DNA of 64,000 nt from JAXDJH01 sp034663635 (GCA_034663635.1 JAXDJH010000013.1:248001-312000); one strand, 5' to 3'. Shown: positions 8,753 to 17,766, counted from the stretch's first letter. Notes: a model not told the origin generated them from the letters alone. A program made the numbers and translations.

Positions 8753-11119
8753 TCAAGGGTCATCTCTGACCTTCGCCGACCAGACGCGATTAGAAGAACC
8801 CTCTACTCCCGACAGGTATATCGATTCTCCGTCGAACGCGGCCGCAGTCACTCGTTGGAAACCCGGCGAATGGGAGAGATCGCCGGGGGGGATCCACTGC
8901 CAAAACTCGCCATCGCTCGAATGCCAGATTCCGATGTCGAGTTGTGCGGCGAAAGAATTTGCGCCAAGCGCAAAGAACCCCACGGGGGTTGCCAGTAGCT
9001 CGGAAAGCTCTCCGGGTGGCAGGCGACCGCCGAATACTCCGCTGCGAAGCGTCCCTCCCTCCTGCCACTGCCCCGACTCATCCCGATGCCAAGCGTCAGG
9101 CTGCCCATTCGTACTTCCCACCACAACCGCTGTGCCGACCCCCACGCCGCACGCATTCCCTACCGCACCAGGTAAGGCGTTCTCTTTCCACTCTGCTCCA
9201 GCGCGCGTCCAGATCTCCAGCTGGGCGATGCCGTCGCGGGATGTTCCGTTGGCGATGACCGACGTCTCGTCTCGGTCTCCACAGATGTCGACGGGGACAG
9301 CGGCTGTGGGAATCGTCTCCTGCCTAGCCCAGAGCCCCGGATGCGCGAGCTTCCAAACGGAAATCGCGCCTGAACCAATCTCCTGTACGAGCGCGTAGAC
9401 CCCTCCTCCAGTCTCAACCATCGCCTTAACCGCCCCCAAGACGCCCGGCGGGCTGGATTCACTCTTAACCCAGGACGCGCCGTCGCTGGATTCCCAAAAA
9501 CTGACCTCAGGTGAGCCATTCGGAAATGCGGCCCCTCCGATCAAGAAGCCACCGTCGTGAGTGATGACCGAGTTCACCAGTGTGGCTTCTGTAGAAACGT
9601 CGACACTGGTCCATCGTCGGCCGTCACTAGAACGCCACGCCAGACCGCGCGATCTCGAATTCGGCGCATCAGAAATGGCTTGCCCGACGGCCACAATGAG
9701 ATCGCGATCGGAAGCAATGGAAGTGATCTGGAAGCCCTGACCCCCCGAGGGGAACGCCGATTGCTCGTTAGAGACCAATCGCCACACATCTCCCGCTAAC
9801 CGCCAGATATAGCTCGTCGTTGTGAGACGCATGCCGAAGAGTGATGGTTTTCCTCCGGCAAGAGACATCTCGAAGTCCTCCGCATCGGCTGCCCCCTCCA
9901 GCCCTGCGGGCATGGGTATCGAATACCAGCGCACTCCGTCGCTCGAGATCCACGTCGCCGGATTTCTGCCTACAAGGCCAGACAAGAGATACCTGTTCCC
10001 AGTGCGCTCTATCTGCAGAAATGAGATGTCCTGCTGCTGATCTAACTCAGGGATTGAGATTCGTTGGTTCGTCCACGGGCCGCCGTTGACCGATCTCCAC
10101 ACAGCCGGACGCTTTGGTCCGAGCCCGTTGATAGTGCCAACCGCGATGCGTTCTTGACCCTGGACGATCACGTCAAGAACGGACTGTGTGCCTTCACCTT
10201 TCATCCCTAAGTTGACTTTCTGCGTTGGAGTCAAGCTCATCCACGATCTGCCCCCATCAGACGAGGTCAGAATCGCAGCCTCTATCTCTGGCGCCGGCTC
10301 GAACGCGTAGCCACCTGCAACGACCTGGTTGCCATTCGCGTCGATCGCATTGAGACTCGAGTTTCCAAAAGCAGGACCTACGACCCTTTGCCAAGCGCCG
10401 CCATCGGAGCTTCGCCAAATCGCCGGGATGAATCTCCCCGCTCGACTGATCACATTGCCGGCGGCAAGATCAAAGGCGGGAGTAGACACGGCATCGTTCA
10501 CCTCCGCCGACTTCTCCGGACCTCTTTGAAGGGACCACTTTCCAGGTTTTGTTGACGTCCAGATCAGGGCCGATGAACCCGCTCCCGTGCTGAACCCAAA
10601 TACCGTGGTCGATCGATCCGTAACCAACACCGCAGTCGGACGTGCGTCGGGCGAGCGTCTCTCGACGGGTAACGATTCCCGCTTCCAACGTCTGCCCGTT
10701 GCCGAGGTCCACACCGTCGGAGTCCGCTTTCCGCTCGGATTCACGATGTATCCCGCGGCAGTCCAGGACTGGTCCCCCACCGGCGAAACGATGTCGACGA
10801 CATATACAAAGTGTTGGTCGCCCTCGAAAGAGGGGCTCCTTGCTTCGTGCCAGCTTTTGAATGCGTGCTGAACGTCCGAGAGATCAAAGGCGGGGGGCGA
10901 GGGGGAGATCGTCGTCGAGCCGTCACCTGTTGAGTATTCCGATCGATCGACAAACCTCTTCCACCAAATGGCTTGTCCCACGCCCAGCAAGAGGATCCCG
11001 ACCACCAGCATCCGAACGACTGCCCTCCGGCGCCCCGCCCCAGTTCGAGCGCCCGGATATTGGCTCGAAGGATCGTTAGGTGGAGGTGGAGGTGGAGGTG
11101 GAGTCCGCGGTTCATTCAC
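8753..11119 (-). CDS. Large membrane-anchored BNR/Asp-box repeat protein
   Basis: A 788-aa protein I cannot assign to a named family. The N-terminus has a run of eight prolines (residues 7-14), a basic stretch (GRRRAVV) and one transmembrane helix (about 35-52, MLVVGILLLGVGQAIWW), so nearly all of it should sit outside the membrane. The rest is built from repeated units ending in W-x-S-x-D-G-x-x-W (for example WRSSDGGAW, WISSDGVRW, WRSSDGRRW, WESSDGASW, WHSSDGEFW), at least nine copies, suggesting one or two beta-propellers. The GTG start at 11119 lies 40 nt after lysA and the gene ends 40 nt before hom, so it interrupts an amino-acid operon. Possible roles are cell-surface binding or signalling; this is not established. 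Confidence 0.8.
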   Translation of the reverse strand: MNEPRTPPPPPPPPNDPSSQYPGARTGAGRRRAVVRMLVVGILLLGVGQAIWWKRFVDRSEYSTGDGSTTISPSPPAFDLSDVQHAFKSWHEARSPSFEGDQHFVYVVDIVSPVGDQSWTAAGYIVNPSGKRTPTVWTSATGRRWKRESLPVERRSPDARPTAVLVTDRSTTVFGFSTGAGSSALIWTSTKPGKWSLQRGPEKSAEVNDAVSTPAFDLAAGNVISRAGRFIPAIWRSSDGGAWQRVVGPAFGNSSLNAIDANGNQVVAGGYAFEPAPEIEAAILTSSDGGRSWMSLTPTQKVNLGMKGEGTQSVLDVIVQGQERIAVGTINGLGPKRPAVWRSVNGGPWTNQRISIPELDQQQDISFLQIERTGNRYLLSGLVGRNPATWISSDGVRWYSIPMPAGLEGAADAEDFEMSLAGGKPSLFGMRLTTTSYIWRLAGDVWRLVSNEQSAFPSGGQGFQITSIASDRDLIVAVGQAISDAPNSRSRGLAWRSSDGRRWTSVDVSTEATLVNSVITHDGGFLIGGAAFPNGSPEVSFWESSDGASWVKSESSPPGVLGAVKAMVETGGGVYALVQEIGSGAISVWKLAHPGLWARQETIPTAAVPVDICGDRDETSVIANGTSRDGIAQLEIWTRAGAEWKENALPGAVGNACGVGVGTAVVVGSTNGQPDAWHRDESGQWQEGGTLRSGVFGGRLPPGELSELLATPVGFFALGANSFAAQLDIGIWHSSDGEFWQWIPPGDLSHSPGFQRVTAAAFDGESIYLSGVEGSSNRVWSAKVRDDP
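11079..11102. repeat. Four tandem GGTGGA hexamers encoding poly-proline
   Basis: Four perfect GGTGGA units, read on the minus strand as CCT/CCA proline codons, give the Pro8 run at the start of the BNR-repeat protein. Such short tandem repeats can change in copy number without breaking the frame. Confidence 0.8.
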
Positions 11120-11159
11120 CGTGAGATGAGTCTCTCAGAGATGTGCCTTGCTCGGCGAC

Positions 11160-12458
11160 CTAAATCGAAGTTCCATCCAGGCGGCGGTCGAGGTGTAAGA
11201 GGTCCTCGTTGGACTCTCTCGCCACGATGACGGTAGCTCGACCGTCGTCGACCATGACTATCGGGGGCCGCGCGATCCGGTTGTAGTTATTCGCCATCGA
11301 GTACGTGTACGCGCCGGTCGCAGGGATGCAAAGCAGATCTCCAGCAGCGACGTCCTCGGGGAGATGGACGTCCTTGATCAAGACATCTCCGGACTCACAG
11401 TGCTTGCCGCAGACGGTTACTCGGGGACCGTGCGGAGCATTCGTTCGATTGGCCAGGAACGCCTCATAGCGCGCGCCGTAAAGGGCGGGCCGGATGTTGT
11501 CCGACATCCCCCCGTCGACCGCGACGTAAGTCCGCACTCCGGGGATGTGTTTGATGGTGCCCACCCGGTAAAGCGTCACCGACGACGATCCGATGAGCGA
11601 TCGGCCGGGTTCGAACGCGACCGCAGGCACCTTCAAGCCCGCCTGGGCGCATTCGCGTGAAACGACATCCATCACGCGGGCCGTGGCCTCCGCGGGATCT
11701 GGGGTCAGTTCGTCAGCCGTGTGAGCGATCCCCAGCCCGCCTCCAAGGTTCAGCTCAGTCGCCTCGAATCCGAACGCATCGTTGGCTTCCTTCAACAACG
11801 CGACCAGTCGCGCCACCGCGAGGTCGTAGGCAGCCAGTTCGAATATCTGCGATCCGATGTGCGCATGGACCCCCACCAACTCGCAACCGGGGATCTCACT
11901 CGCGTTACGAAGCGCCTCAAGCGCGATCCCTTCCGCGAGCGTGAATCCGAACTTGGAATCCTCTTGACCCGTCTGAACGAACTCGTGAGTGTGAGCTTCC
12001 ACGCCCGGAGTGACGCGCACGAGCAGTTTCGTGCGGAGCCCTGCCGATCGGATCCGATCCAGTTCGTCGAAGGAGTCGGCAACAACGCGGCCGACCCCGG
12101 CCTCTCGCGCTGCCTCGAGCTCGGCCACCGACTTGTTGTTGCCGTGAAACGTGATGCGATCGGCGGGGAATCGCGCGGCGAGCGCCGTATTGAGTTCGCC
12201 ACCGGTACAAACGTCGAGAGAGAGACCAAGACCTTCGACCAGCTCGCAGATAGCGACGCAGCAAAGCGCCTTGCCGGCGTAGCTGATCCGGCTGGAGTCG
12301 ATGTGACTCGTATAGGCCTTCGCTCTGGACTCGAAGGTCGCTCGGTCGAAAACGATCAGCGGGGTGCCGAACTCTTCGGCCAGATCGACACAGTCGAGGC
12401 CGCCTATCTCGAGGTGGCCCGATGTGGTGCGCGCGGAATCCGGTAGCACTCCAGTCAT
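11160..12458 (-). CDS. lysA: Diaminopimelate decarboxylase
   Basis: A 432-aa PLP-dependent fold-III enzyme making L-lysine from meso-diaminopimelate. The PLP lysine is K63 in SYAGKAL, with HIGSQIFE, an LNLGGGLG phosphate-binding motif, the EPGRSL substrate motif and CESGDVL, which contributes to the active site across the dimer. The ATG at 12458 is preferred over an in-frame TTG two codons upstream. The gene sits between the phzF-like gene (46 nt upstream) and the BNR-repeat gene. The argS-lysA-hom order is a common actinobacterial arrangement. Confidence 0.96.
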   Translation of the reverse strand: MTGVLPDSARTTSGHLEIGGLDCVDLAEEFGTPLIVFDRATFESRAKAYTSHIDSSRISYAGKALCCVAICELVEGLGLSLDVCTGGELNTALAARFPADRITFHGNNKSVAELEAAREAGVGRVVADSFDELDRIRSAGLRTKLLVRVTPGVEAHTHEFVQTGQEDSKFGFTLAEGIALEALRNASEIPGCELVGVHAHIGSQIFELAAYDLAVARLVALLKEANDAFGFEATELNLGGGLGIAHTADELTPDPAEATARVMDVVSRECAQAGLKVPAVAFEPGRSLIGSSSVTLYRVGTIKHIPGVRTYVAVDGGMSDNIRPALYGARYEAFLANRTNAPHGPRVTVCGKHCESGDVLIKDVHLPEDVAAGDLLCIPATGAYTYSMANNYNRIARPPIVMVDDGRATVIVARESNEDLLHLDRRLDGTSI

Positions 12459-12504
12459 GAACAAACTTTACCGACACGGTCACGGTCGAGCTTCGGCCCG
12501 CAGC

Positions 12505-13374
12505 TCAGACCTCGGGAAGTCTCTCGAGTCGTCCCTTGAAAACCAGCTCGCACCGACCGCCGACGCGCACTTCGTCTTCGGCCCCCTTGACGAACAGACG
12601 ACACGGTCTCCCCAGCTCAACTCCTTGAAGGATCTCGAGCTCGATCGGACCGATCCGATCGGCGAGATAAAGACCCAGGTCGGCTGCCGCCGAACCCGTA
12701 CCAGGGTCCTCAATGAAGCCGCCCGACCCCGGAAAGAACGCTCGCGCCCTCACGCTTCCGGGCTTCATCGCGGTGAAGCAGTACGCGCCGAAAGGCGTGA
12801 TCTCCTTGAGGAGCCCGGGATCCGGTTGGCAGCGAGACAAAGCTTTCTCGTCCCGCAACGGCACCATCAACCATTCGAGGCCGCAATCCGAAAACGCCGC
12901 TTCGAGTCTCCCGTGGCGCCCCAGTTCGCCTGCCTCTTGGCCGACTTCATCTTCATCGAGGCCGAGAGCGGCCGCCAATCTCCCGTTCGCGTGGGGATCC
13001 CTGTCGAGCAGATCGGAGCCGACGACTCCATTTCGGCCGAACCACAGCTCATTGCCCTCTGCAGTGACCCAGGTCGAGCCGGCTTTGGAGTGTTGCATCA
13101 CGCGCAGCTCCTTGACTCGGCTCAGATGCAACAACGCCCATGTCGTTCCGATCGTGGGATGGCCCGCGAAAGGCAATTCCTCAACCGGCGTGAAGATCCG
13201 AACGTTGTAGGACTCCGCGTCCCATTCAGTCACGAAGGCGGTTTCTGAAAGATTCATCTCTTTGGCGATCGCTTGCATCTGCGTCGTCGTCAGCTCTGCC
13301 GCATCGGGAAATACGGCAAGAGGATTGCCGGTGAAAGGCTTATCCGCAAAAACGTCGACCTGGAGAAAGTCCAT
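12505..13374 (-). CDS. PhzF-family isomerase/epimerase-like protein
   Basis: A 289-aa member of the PhzF/YddE family (diaminopimelate epimerase fold). The conserved GNPLAVF and the catalytic-type glutamate E44 in NLSETAFV are present, and GHPTIGTTWAL and DPGTGSAAADLG supply the second half of the site. The family includes PhzF of phenazine synthesis, but most members have unknown substrates and there are no phenazine genes here. The ATG start lies 3 nt after the argS stop and lysA follows. It is inserted between argS and lysA, so it may be co-transcribed with both. Confidence 0.88.
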   Translation of the reverse strand: MDFLQVDVFADKPFTGNPLAVFPDAAELTTTQMQAIAKEMNLSETAFVTEWDAESYNVRIFTPVEELPFAGHPTIGTTWALLHLSRVKELRVMQHSKAGSTWVTAEGNELWFGRNGVVGSDLLDRDPHANGRLAAALGLDEDEVGQEAGELGRHGRLEAAFSDCGLEWLMVPLRDEKALSRCQPDPGLLKEITPFGAYCFTAMKPGSVRARAFFPGSGGFIEDPGTGSAAADLGLYLADRIGPIELEILQGVELGRPCRLFVKGAEDEVRVGGRCELVFKGRLERLPEV

Positions 13375-13377
13375 CGA

Positions 13378-15036
13378 CTACATCCTGTCCGGTGCGGAAA
13401 CCCCCAGCAAACCCAAACCATCGGCCACGACTCGCTTCGTCGCAACGCACAGAGAGAGTCTGGCCTTGGTCAGATCCGCATCGTCCGTAACCACCTTGCA
13501 GTCTCGATAGAAAGCGCTGAATGTCGACGCAAGCTCCTCCACATAGCGCGTCACTTTCTGTGGACTTCGCAATCGCGCTGCATCGGGGATCACTTCCTCG
13601 TATGAGGCGAGCTTGCGCATCAATTCGTCCTCGCTTGGATGATGGAGCGACTCAAGAGGAGCCCCGGATGGATCCGGGACATGACCCTCGCCCGAAGCCT
13701 TTCGAAGGATCGAGCAGATGCGTGCGTGGGCATATTGCACGTAATAGACCGGGTTCTCGGGAGCCTGCTCCTTGGCCAACTGGATGTCGAAGTCCAGCGG
13801 CGCGTCCAGCGATCGCGTCAAGAAGACGTAGCGGGCCGCGTCCTTTCCCACCTCCCGCACGAGCTCATCCAACGGAACGATCACGCCCGCCCTCTTCGAG
13901 CTCTTGACCGACTCGCCTCCCGTCGAGACGGTGACGATCTGCAGAAGCTTGATCTCCACCCGATCTCGTTCGTATCCCTCGGCCTCCGCCGCCGCAAGCA
14001 GGCGAGGAATCGTTCCGTGATGATCCGCTCCCCAGAGGTAGATGAGCCGCTCGAAACCACGATCGAACTTGTTCTTCAGGTACGCGATGTCCGAGGCCAG
14101 ATACGTGGGCTCCCCGTTGGCCTTGATGACGACGCGATCCTTGTCGTCGCCGAATTTCGAGGAGAGGAACCAGATAGCGCCCTCTCTTTCCTCGATGAAT
14201 CCCTCAGCCCGCAGCTTTTCGATCGCCTGGTCCACGAGATCGTCTTTGAACAGGCTGCTTTGCAAGAACCAGAGGTCGTGCTTCGTACCGAAGGTCTCTA
14301 GTGAGGCTTTCATCTGCTGCAGCATCCGCTCGACCCCGAGCTTGGCGAAACGCTCAACCCGTTCATCCTCGGGCAGTGCGACGAGTTTCTCGCCGAACTC
14401 CACGGCGAAAGCGCCGCCGAGATCCGTTACGTAGTCGCCGTGGTAGCCGTCCTCGGGAAACTCCGCCTCGTGGCCAAGTGCCTGCATGTAGCGGGCGGCT
14501 ATCGACGCCCCAAACAACTCGATCTGTCTGCCGACGTCGTTGACGTAGAACTCTCTAACGACTTCATGCCCCGTGGCTTCTAGCAAGTTCGAGATCGTGT
14601 CGCCGACGGCGGCGTGTCGTCCGCTAACCACGTTGATGGGCCCGGTTGGATTGGCCGAGACGTACTCGACGTTCACGCGCTTCCCAGACCCTCCATCGCT
14701 CCGTCCAAACTCGACCGCGTCGTCGGCCGCCCTCCGGACTACCTCGTGCAGCCACCGTTGCGACAACCGGAAGTTCAGGAATCCAGGGCCCGCCACCTCA
14801 ACGGCATCGACAAGGTCTGACTCACCCAGCGCCTCGACGATCGCCTGAGCGACATCGCGCGGCGAAACTCCAGCCGCGCGCTTCGCGGCAAGAGCGACGT
14901 TCGTGGCCCAGTCGCCGTGCTCGCGATTCCGCGGTCTCTCGAACTTGGGTTCGGGGACCGGCGTCTCGATCAATCCGCGTTCGGCGACCACATCTAGAGA
15001 GCGCGCTAGTAGATCCTCGAGTTGATCGGTGATCAC
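13378..15036 (-). CDS. argS: Arginyl-tRNA synthetase
   Basis: A 552-aa class I synthetase charging tRNA-Arg. The N-terminal additional domain (about 1-110) is followed by SANPTGPINVVSGRHAAVGD, the HIGH-region variant, and by the expected EFYVNDVGRQ. The KMSKS region is reduced to SSKRAGVIVPLDEL, as in many ArgRS. The anticodon-binding DALR domain ends near LLGVSAPDRM. GTG at 15036 overlaps the stop of the upstream receiver gene by 4 nt. A tRNA-Arg gene lies about 430 nt upstream on the other strand. Confidence 0.96.
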   Translation of the reverse strand: MITDQLEDLLARSLDVVAERGLIETPVPEPKFERPRNREHGDWATNVALAAKRAAGVSPRDVAQAIVEALGESDLVDAVEVAGPGFLNFRLSQRWLHEVVRRAADDAVEFGRSDGGSGKRVNVEYVSANPTGPINVVSGRHAAVGDTISNLLEATGHEVVREFYVNDVGRQIELFGASIAARYMQALGHEAEFPEDGYHGDYVTDLGGAFAVEFGEKLVALPEDERVERFAKLGVERMLQQMKASLETFGTKHDLWFLQSSLFKDDLVDQAIEKLRAEGFIEEREGAIWFLSSKFGDDKDRVVIKANGEPTYLASDIAYLKNKFDRGFERLIYLWGADHHGTIPRLLAAAEAEGYERDRVEIKLLQIVTVSTGGESVKSSKRAGVIVPLDELVREVGKDAARYVFLTRSLDAPLDFDIQLAKEQAPENPVYYVQYAHARICSILRKASGEGHVPDPSGAPLESLHHPSEDELMRKLASYEEVIPDAARLRSPQKVTRYVEELASTFSAFYRDCKVVTDDADLTKARLSLCVATKRVVADGLGLLGVSAPDRM

Positions 15037-15413
15037 GGCGGCAGGCCGACGAGGCGCTCCACGACGTCGAGGAGATCCGTGGGGTCGAATGGCTTCGTCA
15101 GGTAATCGGCGACGCCGTACTCGCGTCCCTTGTCGATGTCCGATTGCTGGGCCTTGGCCGACAAGAAGACCACCGGGATGTCCTTCGTTTCTTCGGTTGC
15201 CTTCAGCTTCTCGCAGGTCTGGTAGCCGTCGAGCCGCGGCATCATGATGTCGAGGATTATGAGATCGGGCTTTTCGGCGAACGCGACGTCGAAGGCCTCT
15301 TCACCGTGATGTGCCAGGAGTACGTCGTAACCCTCGACTTCGAGATTCACTTCCAGCACGCGAAGGATCGCGGGATCGTCGTCACAGATAAGGATCCTTT
15401 GCGGCTCCGCCAT
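15033..15413 (-). CDS. Single-domain response regulator (CheY-like)
   Basis: A 126-aa stand-alone receiver domain with no output domain. The acidic pocket is CDDDPA (D11-D13), the phosphoacceptor is D55 in ILDIMMPRLDG, and the conserved switch residues are S84-A85 region (FLSAKAQ) and K in LTKPFDP. The ATG is at 15413. It overlaps argS by 4 nt, an unusual coupling of a signalling receiver to a tRNA synthetase. It is divergent from tRNA-Arg and the two-component genes at 15541. The cognate kinase is unknown. Confidence 0.92.
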   Translation of the reverse strand: MAEPQRILICDDDPAILRVLEVNLEVEGYDVLLAHHGEEAFDVAFAEKPDLIILDIMMPRLDGYQTCEKLKATEETKDIPVVFLSAKAQQSDIDKGREYGVADYLTKPFDPTDLLDVVERLVGLPP

Positions 15414-15466
15414 GGGGACGGATGCTATCGGACGCCTGCTGCTGCTCTAAGGTTAGAAACCCCTCG

Positions 15467-15538
15467 GCCCCCGTAGCTCAGGGGATAGAGCACTCGCCTC
15501 CGGAGCGAGGTGCGCAGGTTCGAATCCTGCCGGGGGCA
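15467..15538 (+). tRNA. tRNA-Arg (anticodon CCG)
   Basis: A 72-nt cloverleaf can be folded by hand: acceptor GCCCCCG/CGGGGGC (15467-15473 with 15531-15537), D arm GCTC/GAGC, anticodon arm CTCGC/GCGAG with loop CTCCGGA and anticodon CCG at 15500-15502, a 4-nt variable loop, and T arm GCAGG-TTCGAAT-CCTGC. The discriminator is A15538 and CCA is not encoded. Confidence 0.95.
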
Positions 15539-15540
15539 CG

Positions 15541-16968
15541 GTGCGACCCCGAACCTTGACCTTGACGACGGCCTTGGTGGCGTTGACGGTCACGATCGCC
15601 GTAACCACGCTGCCGTTCCTTCAGTTCGCCTATTTCAGCCCCGGGGCTCACGTAGGTTTTGAGACCGCAGAGTCCCTCATCGCCCTCCTGATCGCCTACC
15701 TTGCCTTCGGCCGCTTGAGACAAGAGGCCATGGTGGGCGACGCCGCGTTGGTTGCCGGTTTCTTGATCCTCGCCTTCTCCTACCCGTTGTTCGCAGGGAT
15801 CCAGAACCTTCTGGCACCGGACGACGCCGAGCGGTTTTCGATCTGGGCGCCGCTGCTGGGACGTCTGATAGGCGCGGCGGTTCTCGCTTACGCGGCTTTC
15901 GCGCCGCCACATAGGAGGGCCGACGTGCGGAGAAGCACGGATGCGGCGATCCTCGCTTCGGTCACCGGGTTAGCCGTTGTGACCGTTGCCGCCATGGTCT
16001 TGCTGCCCCACCTTCCTTCGACGTTCGAAGCGACCCTTGCAGCCGGCGAGCCCTCGCCGGGCATCGAGGACCACTCGTTGGTCTTTGTCCTGCAGGTGCT
16101 GTCGATGGCTATCTGGGTGGCAGCTTCGATCGGCTTCACCCACAGTGCACAACGCACGGGGGACGTGTTGCTCCGTTGGTTTGGAGCTGGAAGCGCCCTC
16201 GCCGCAGTCGCGAGATGGAATTACGTCGTCTTTCCCACCCTTTCGATCGACTACGTCTACATCGGGGATCTCACGCGATTGGCTTCGTATGGGATGTTTC
16301 TCTACGGAGCCTCTCGCGTCATCCGTTCCTACTGGTCGGGACTTGCCGAGGCGGCCGTCTTGAGGGAGCGCAGCCGGTTAGCGCATGAGCTCCATGACGG
16401 CATCGCTCAAGAACTCACCTTTCTCTCGTCCCAAGCGCGCAGGATCATGAAGAAAGCCCCGTCCGACCTCGAGACGAAACGGCTTGCGGGGGCCGCTGAA
16501 AGAGCCGCAGCTGAGACGCGGCGCGCGATCGCGGCCCTAACTCGTACGGATGAGCAGTCGATAGGCGATGCGGTCATCGAGATCACTGAGGAACTTTGCC
16601 GTCGCGTAGGCTCGCGCTCTCGTTTTGACGTCGACAACTCCGTCGATGTCGACCCTCATACACGAGAAGGGCTCACGCGGATCGTCTGGGAAGCCGTATC
16701 CAACTCTTTGAGACACAGTCAGGCCGGCATTGTTGATGTTGGGGTTGCTTCAACCGATCATTCGATCCTCAAGATCACCGTGGTGGATGAGGGTGTTGGA
16801 TTCGACCCTGTTGTCGAGGAGGCAGCGATGGAGGGGTTCGGCCTCGCCCTCATGCGAGAACGAGCTCGAGCGATCGGCGCCGAGCTTGTTATCACCTCCA
16901 CGATGAAGGTCGGCACTCGCGTTGAACTCACGATCCCGATGGATGGACAAGGAAGTGCCCGAACATGA
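15541..16968 (+). CDS. NarL-type sensor histidine kinase, membrane-bound
   Basis: A 475-aa kinase with an N-terminal membrane region of about seven hydrophobic segments (residues 5-260, no obvious external sensor loop), then HisKA_3 with phosphoacceptor H285 in LAHELHDGIAQE, and a HATPase_c domain with an N box (WEAVSNSLRHS) and a G box (DEGVGFDP, GFGLALMRERA). It signals to the response regulator 19 nt downstream. The GTG start at 15541 lies only 2 nt after the end of tRNA-Arg, and the GGGGG of the tRNA acceptor arm is placed where a ribosome-binding site would be. A TTG at 15556 is the alternative start. The ligand is unknown. Confidence 0.9.
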   Translation: MRPRTLTLTTALVALTVTIAVTTLPFLQFAYFSPGAHVGFETAESLIALLIAYLAFGRLRQEAMVGDAALVAGFLILAFSYPLFAGIQNLLAPDDAERFSIWAPLLGRLIGAAVLAYAAFAPPHRRADVRRSTDAAILASVTGLAVVTVAAMVLLPHLPSTFEATLAAGEPSPGIEDHSLVFVLQVLSMAIWVAASIGFTHSAQRTGDVLLRWFGAGSALAAVARWNYVVFPTLSIDYVYIGDLTRLASYGMFLYGASRVIRSYWSGLAEAAVLRERSRLAHELHDGIAQELTFLSSQARRIMKKAPSDLETKRLAGAAERAAAETRRAIAALTRTDEQSIGDAVIEITEELCRRVGSRSRFDVDNSVDVDPHTREGLTRIVWEAVSNSLRHSQAGIVDVGVASTDHSILKITVVDEGVGFDPVVEEAAMEGFGLALMRERARAIGAELVITSTMKVGTRVELTIPMDGQGSART

Positions 16969-16987
16969 AGCGGGTTTACGGCCGGCG

Positions 16988-17641
16988 ATGACACCACCTA
17001 TCCGTGTTCTCCTTGCCGACGATCATCCGCCAACGCGAGCGGGAGTGCGCGCCACTCTCGAAGAACACGGGTTCGAGATCTGCGGCGAGGCGGACAGCGC
17101 CGACAGCGCGGTGCAACTCGCGCTCGAGGAACGACCCGACGTCTGTCTCCTGGACATCCGCATGCCGGGCAACGGGATAGTCGCAGCCGCCCGGATCGGA
17201 TCAGAACTTCCGGGGACGGCCATCGTCATGCTTACCGTCTCGCGCGACGACGCCGACCTCTTCGACGCGCTGAAGGCCGGAGCTTCCGGCTACCTGCTGA
17301 AGGACATCGATCCCGATCAGCTGGCACTTGCGTTGAACGGAGTTCTCGCGGGTGAGGCCGCGCTACCCAGAAATCTCGTAGCGCGACTCGTAGCCGAGTT
17401 TCGAGCACAGGCGAAGCAGCGACGGACGCCGTTGGGAGGCGCCGGCGGAGCAACACTGACCCCTCGCGAGTGGGAGGTGCTCGATCTCCTCCGTGAGGGT
17501 CGAACGACGGAAGAGATCGCCGAACAGATGCTGATCGCTCCAGTGACGGTGAGGACCCACGTCTCATCGATCCTAAAGAAACTGAAGGTGAACAGCCGGG
17601 CCGAAGCGCTTCGACTGATCGAGGACGAGACCGACCGTTGA
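16988..17641 (+). CDS. NarL/FixJ-family response regulator
   Basis: A 217-aa DNA-binding regulator. The receiver domain has acidic residues ADDHPP at the N-terminus, phosphoacceptor D56 in CLLDIRMPGNG, and a K in YLLKDID. A LuxR-type helix-turn-helix follows (about 150-210, LTPREWEVLDLLREG and VTVRTHVSSILKKL). The frame is open further upstream into the kinase gene, but ATG at 16988, 19 nt past the kinase stop, gives the usual N-terminus (PPIRVLLADDH). It is the partner of the upstream kinase; target genes are unknown. Confidence 0.93.
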   Translation: MTPPIRVLLADDHPPTRAGVRATLEEHGFEICGEADSADSAVQLALEERPDVCLLDIRMPGNGIVAAARIGSELPGTAIVMLTVSRDDADLFDALKAGASGYLLKDIDPDQLALALNGVLAGEAALPRNLVARLVAEFRAQAKQRRTPLGGAGGATLTPREWEVLDLLREGRTTEEIAEQMLIAPVTVRTHVSSILKKLKVNSRAEALRLIEDETDR

Positions 17642-17717
17642 GATACCTCAACGCCTCCTCCTTCCAAATAGCTATGGGCGTGGCGGGTTTGGTGCCCCAG
17701 AGTTGTGGGTGGTCGTA

Positions 17718-17766
17718 GAGCTCGGCGGGCTCGGTTCAGACCGAACCCACCGAGCCCGCCAAGCTC
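17718..17766. other. Long imperfect hairpin between response regulator and STAND gene
   Basis: The 182-bp gap 17642-17823 holds a strong inverted repeat. GAGCT (17718-17722) pairs with AGCTC and GGCGGGCTCGG (17724-17734) pairs with CCGAGCCCGCC (17750-17760), with one C/A mismatch and a 15-nt loop that can itself pair (GGTTC/GAACC). No T tract follows, so it may be a Rho-type boundary, an operator or an RNA structure. Nothing else was seen in the gap. Confidence 0.6.

Noticed and set aside
11079..11102. Hexamer tandem repeat considered as a CRISPR or regulatory repeat
   Set aside because: Four GGTGGA units with no spacers, in frame, encode the proline tract.
12505..13374. Phenazine biosynthesis gene phzF
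   Set aside because: Only the fold and catalytic Glu support it; no other phz genes are near, and most members of the family are not phenazine enzymes.
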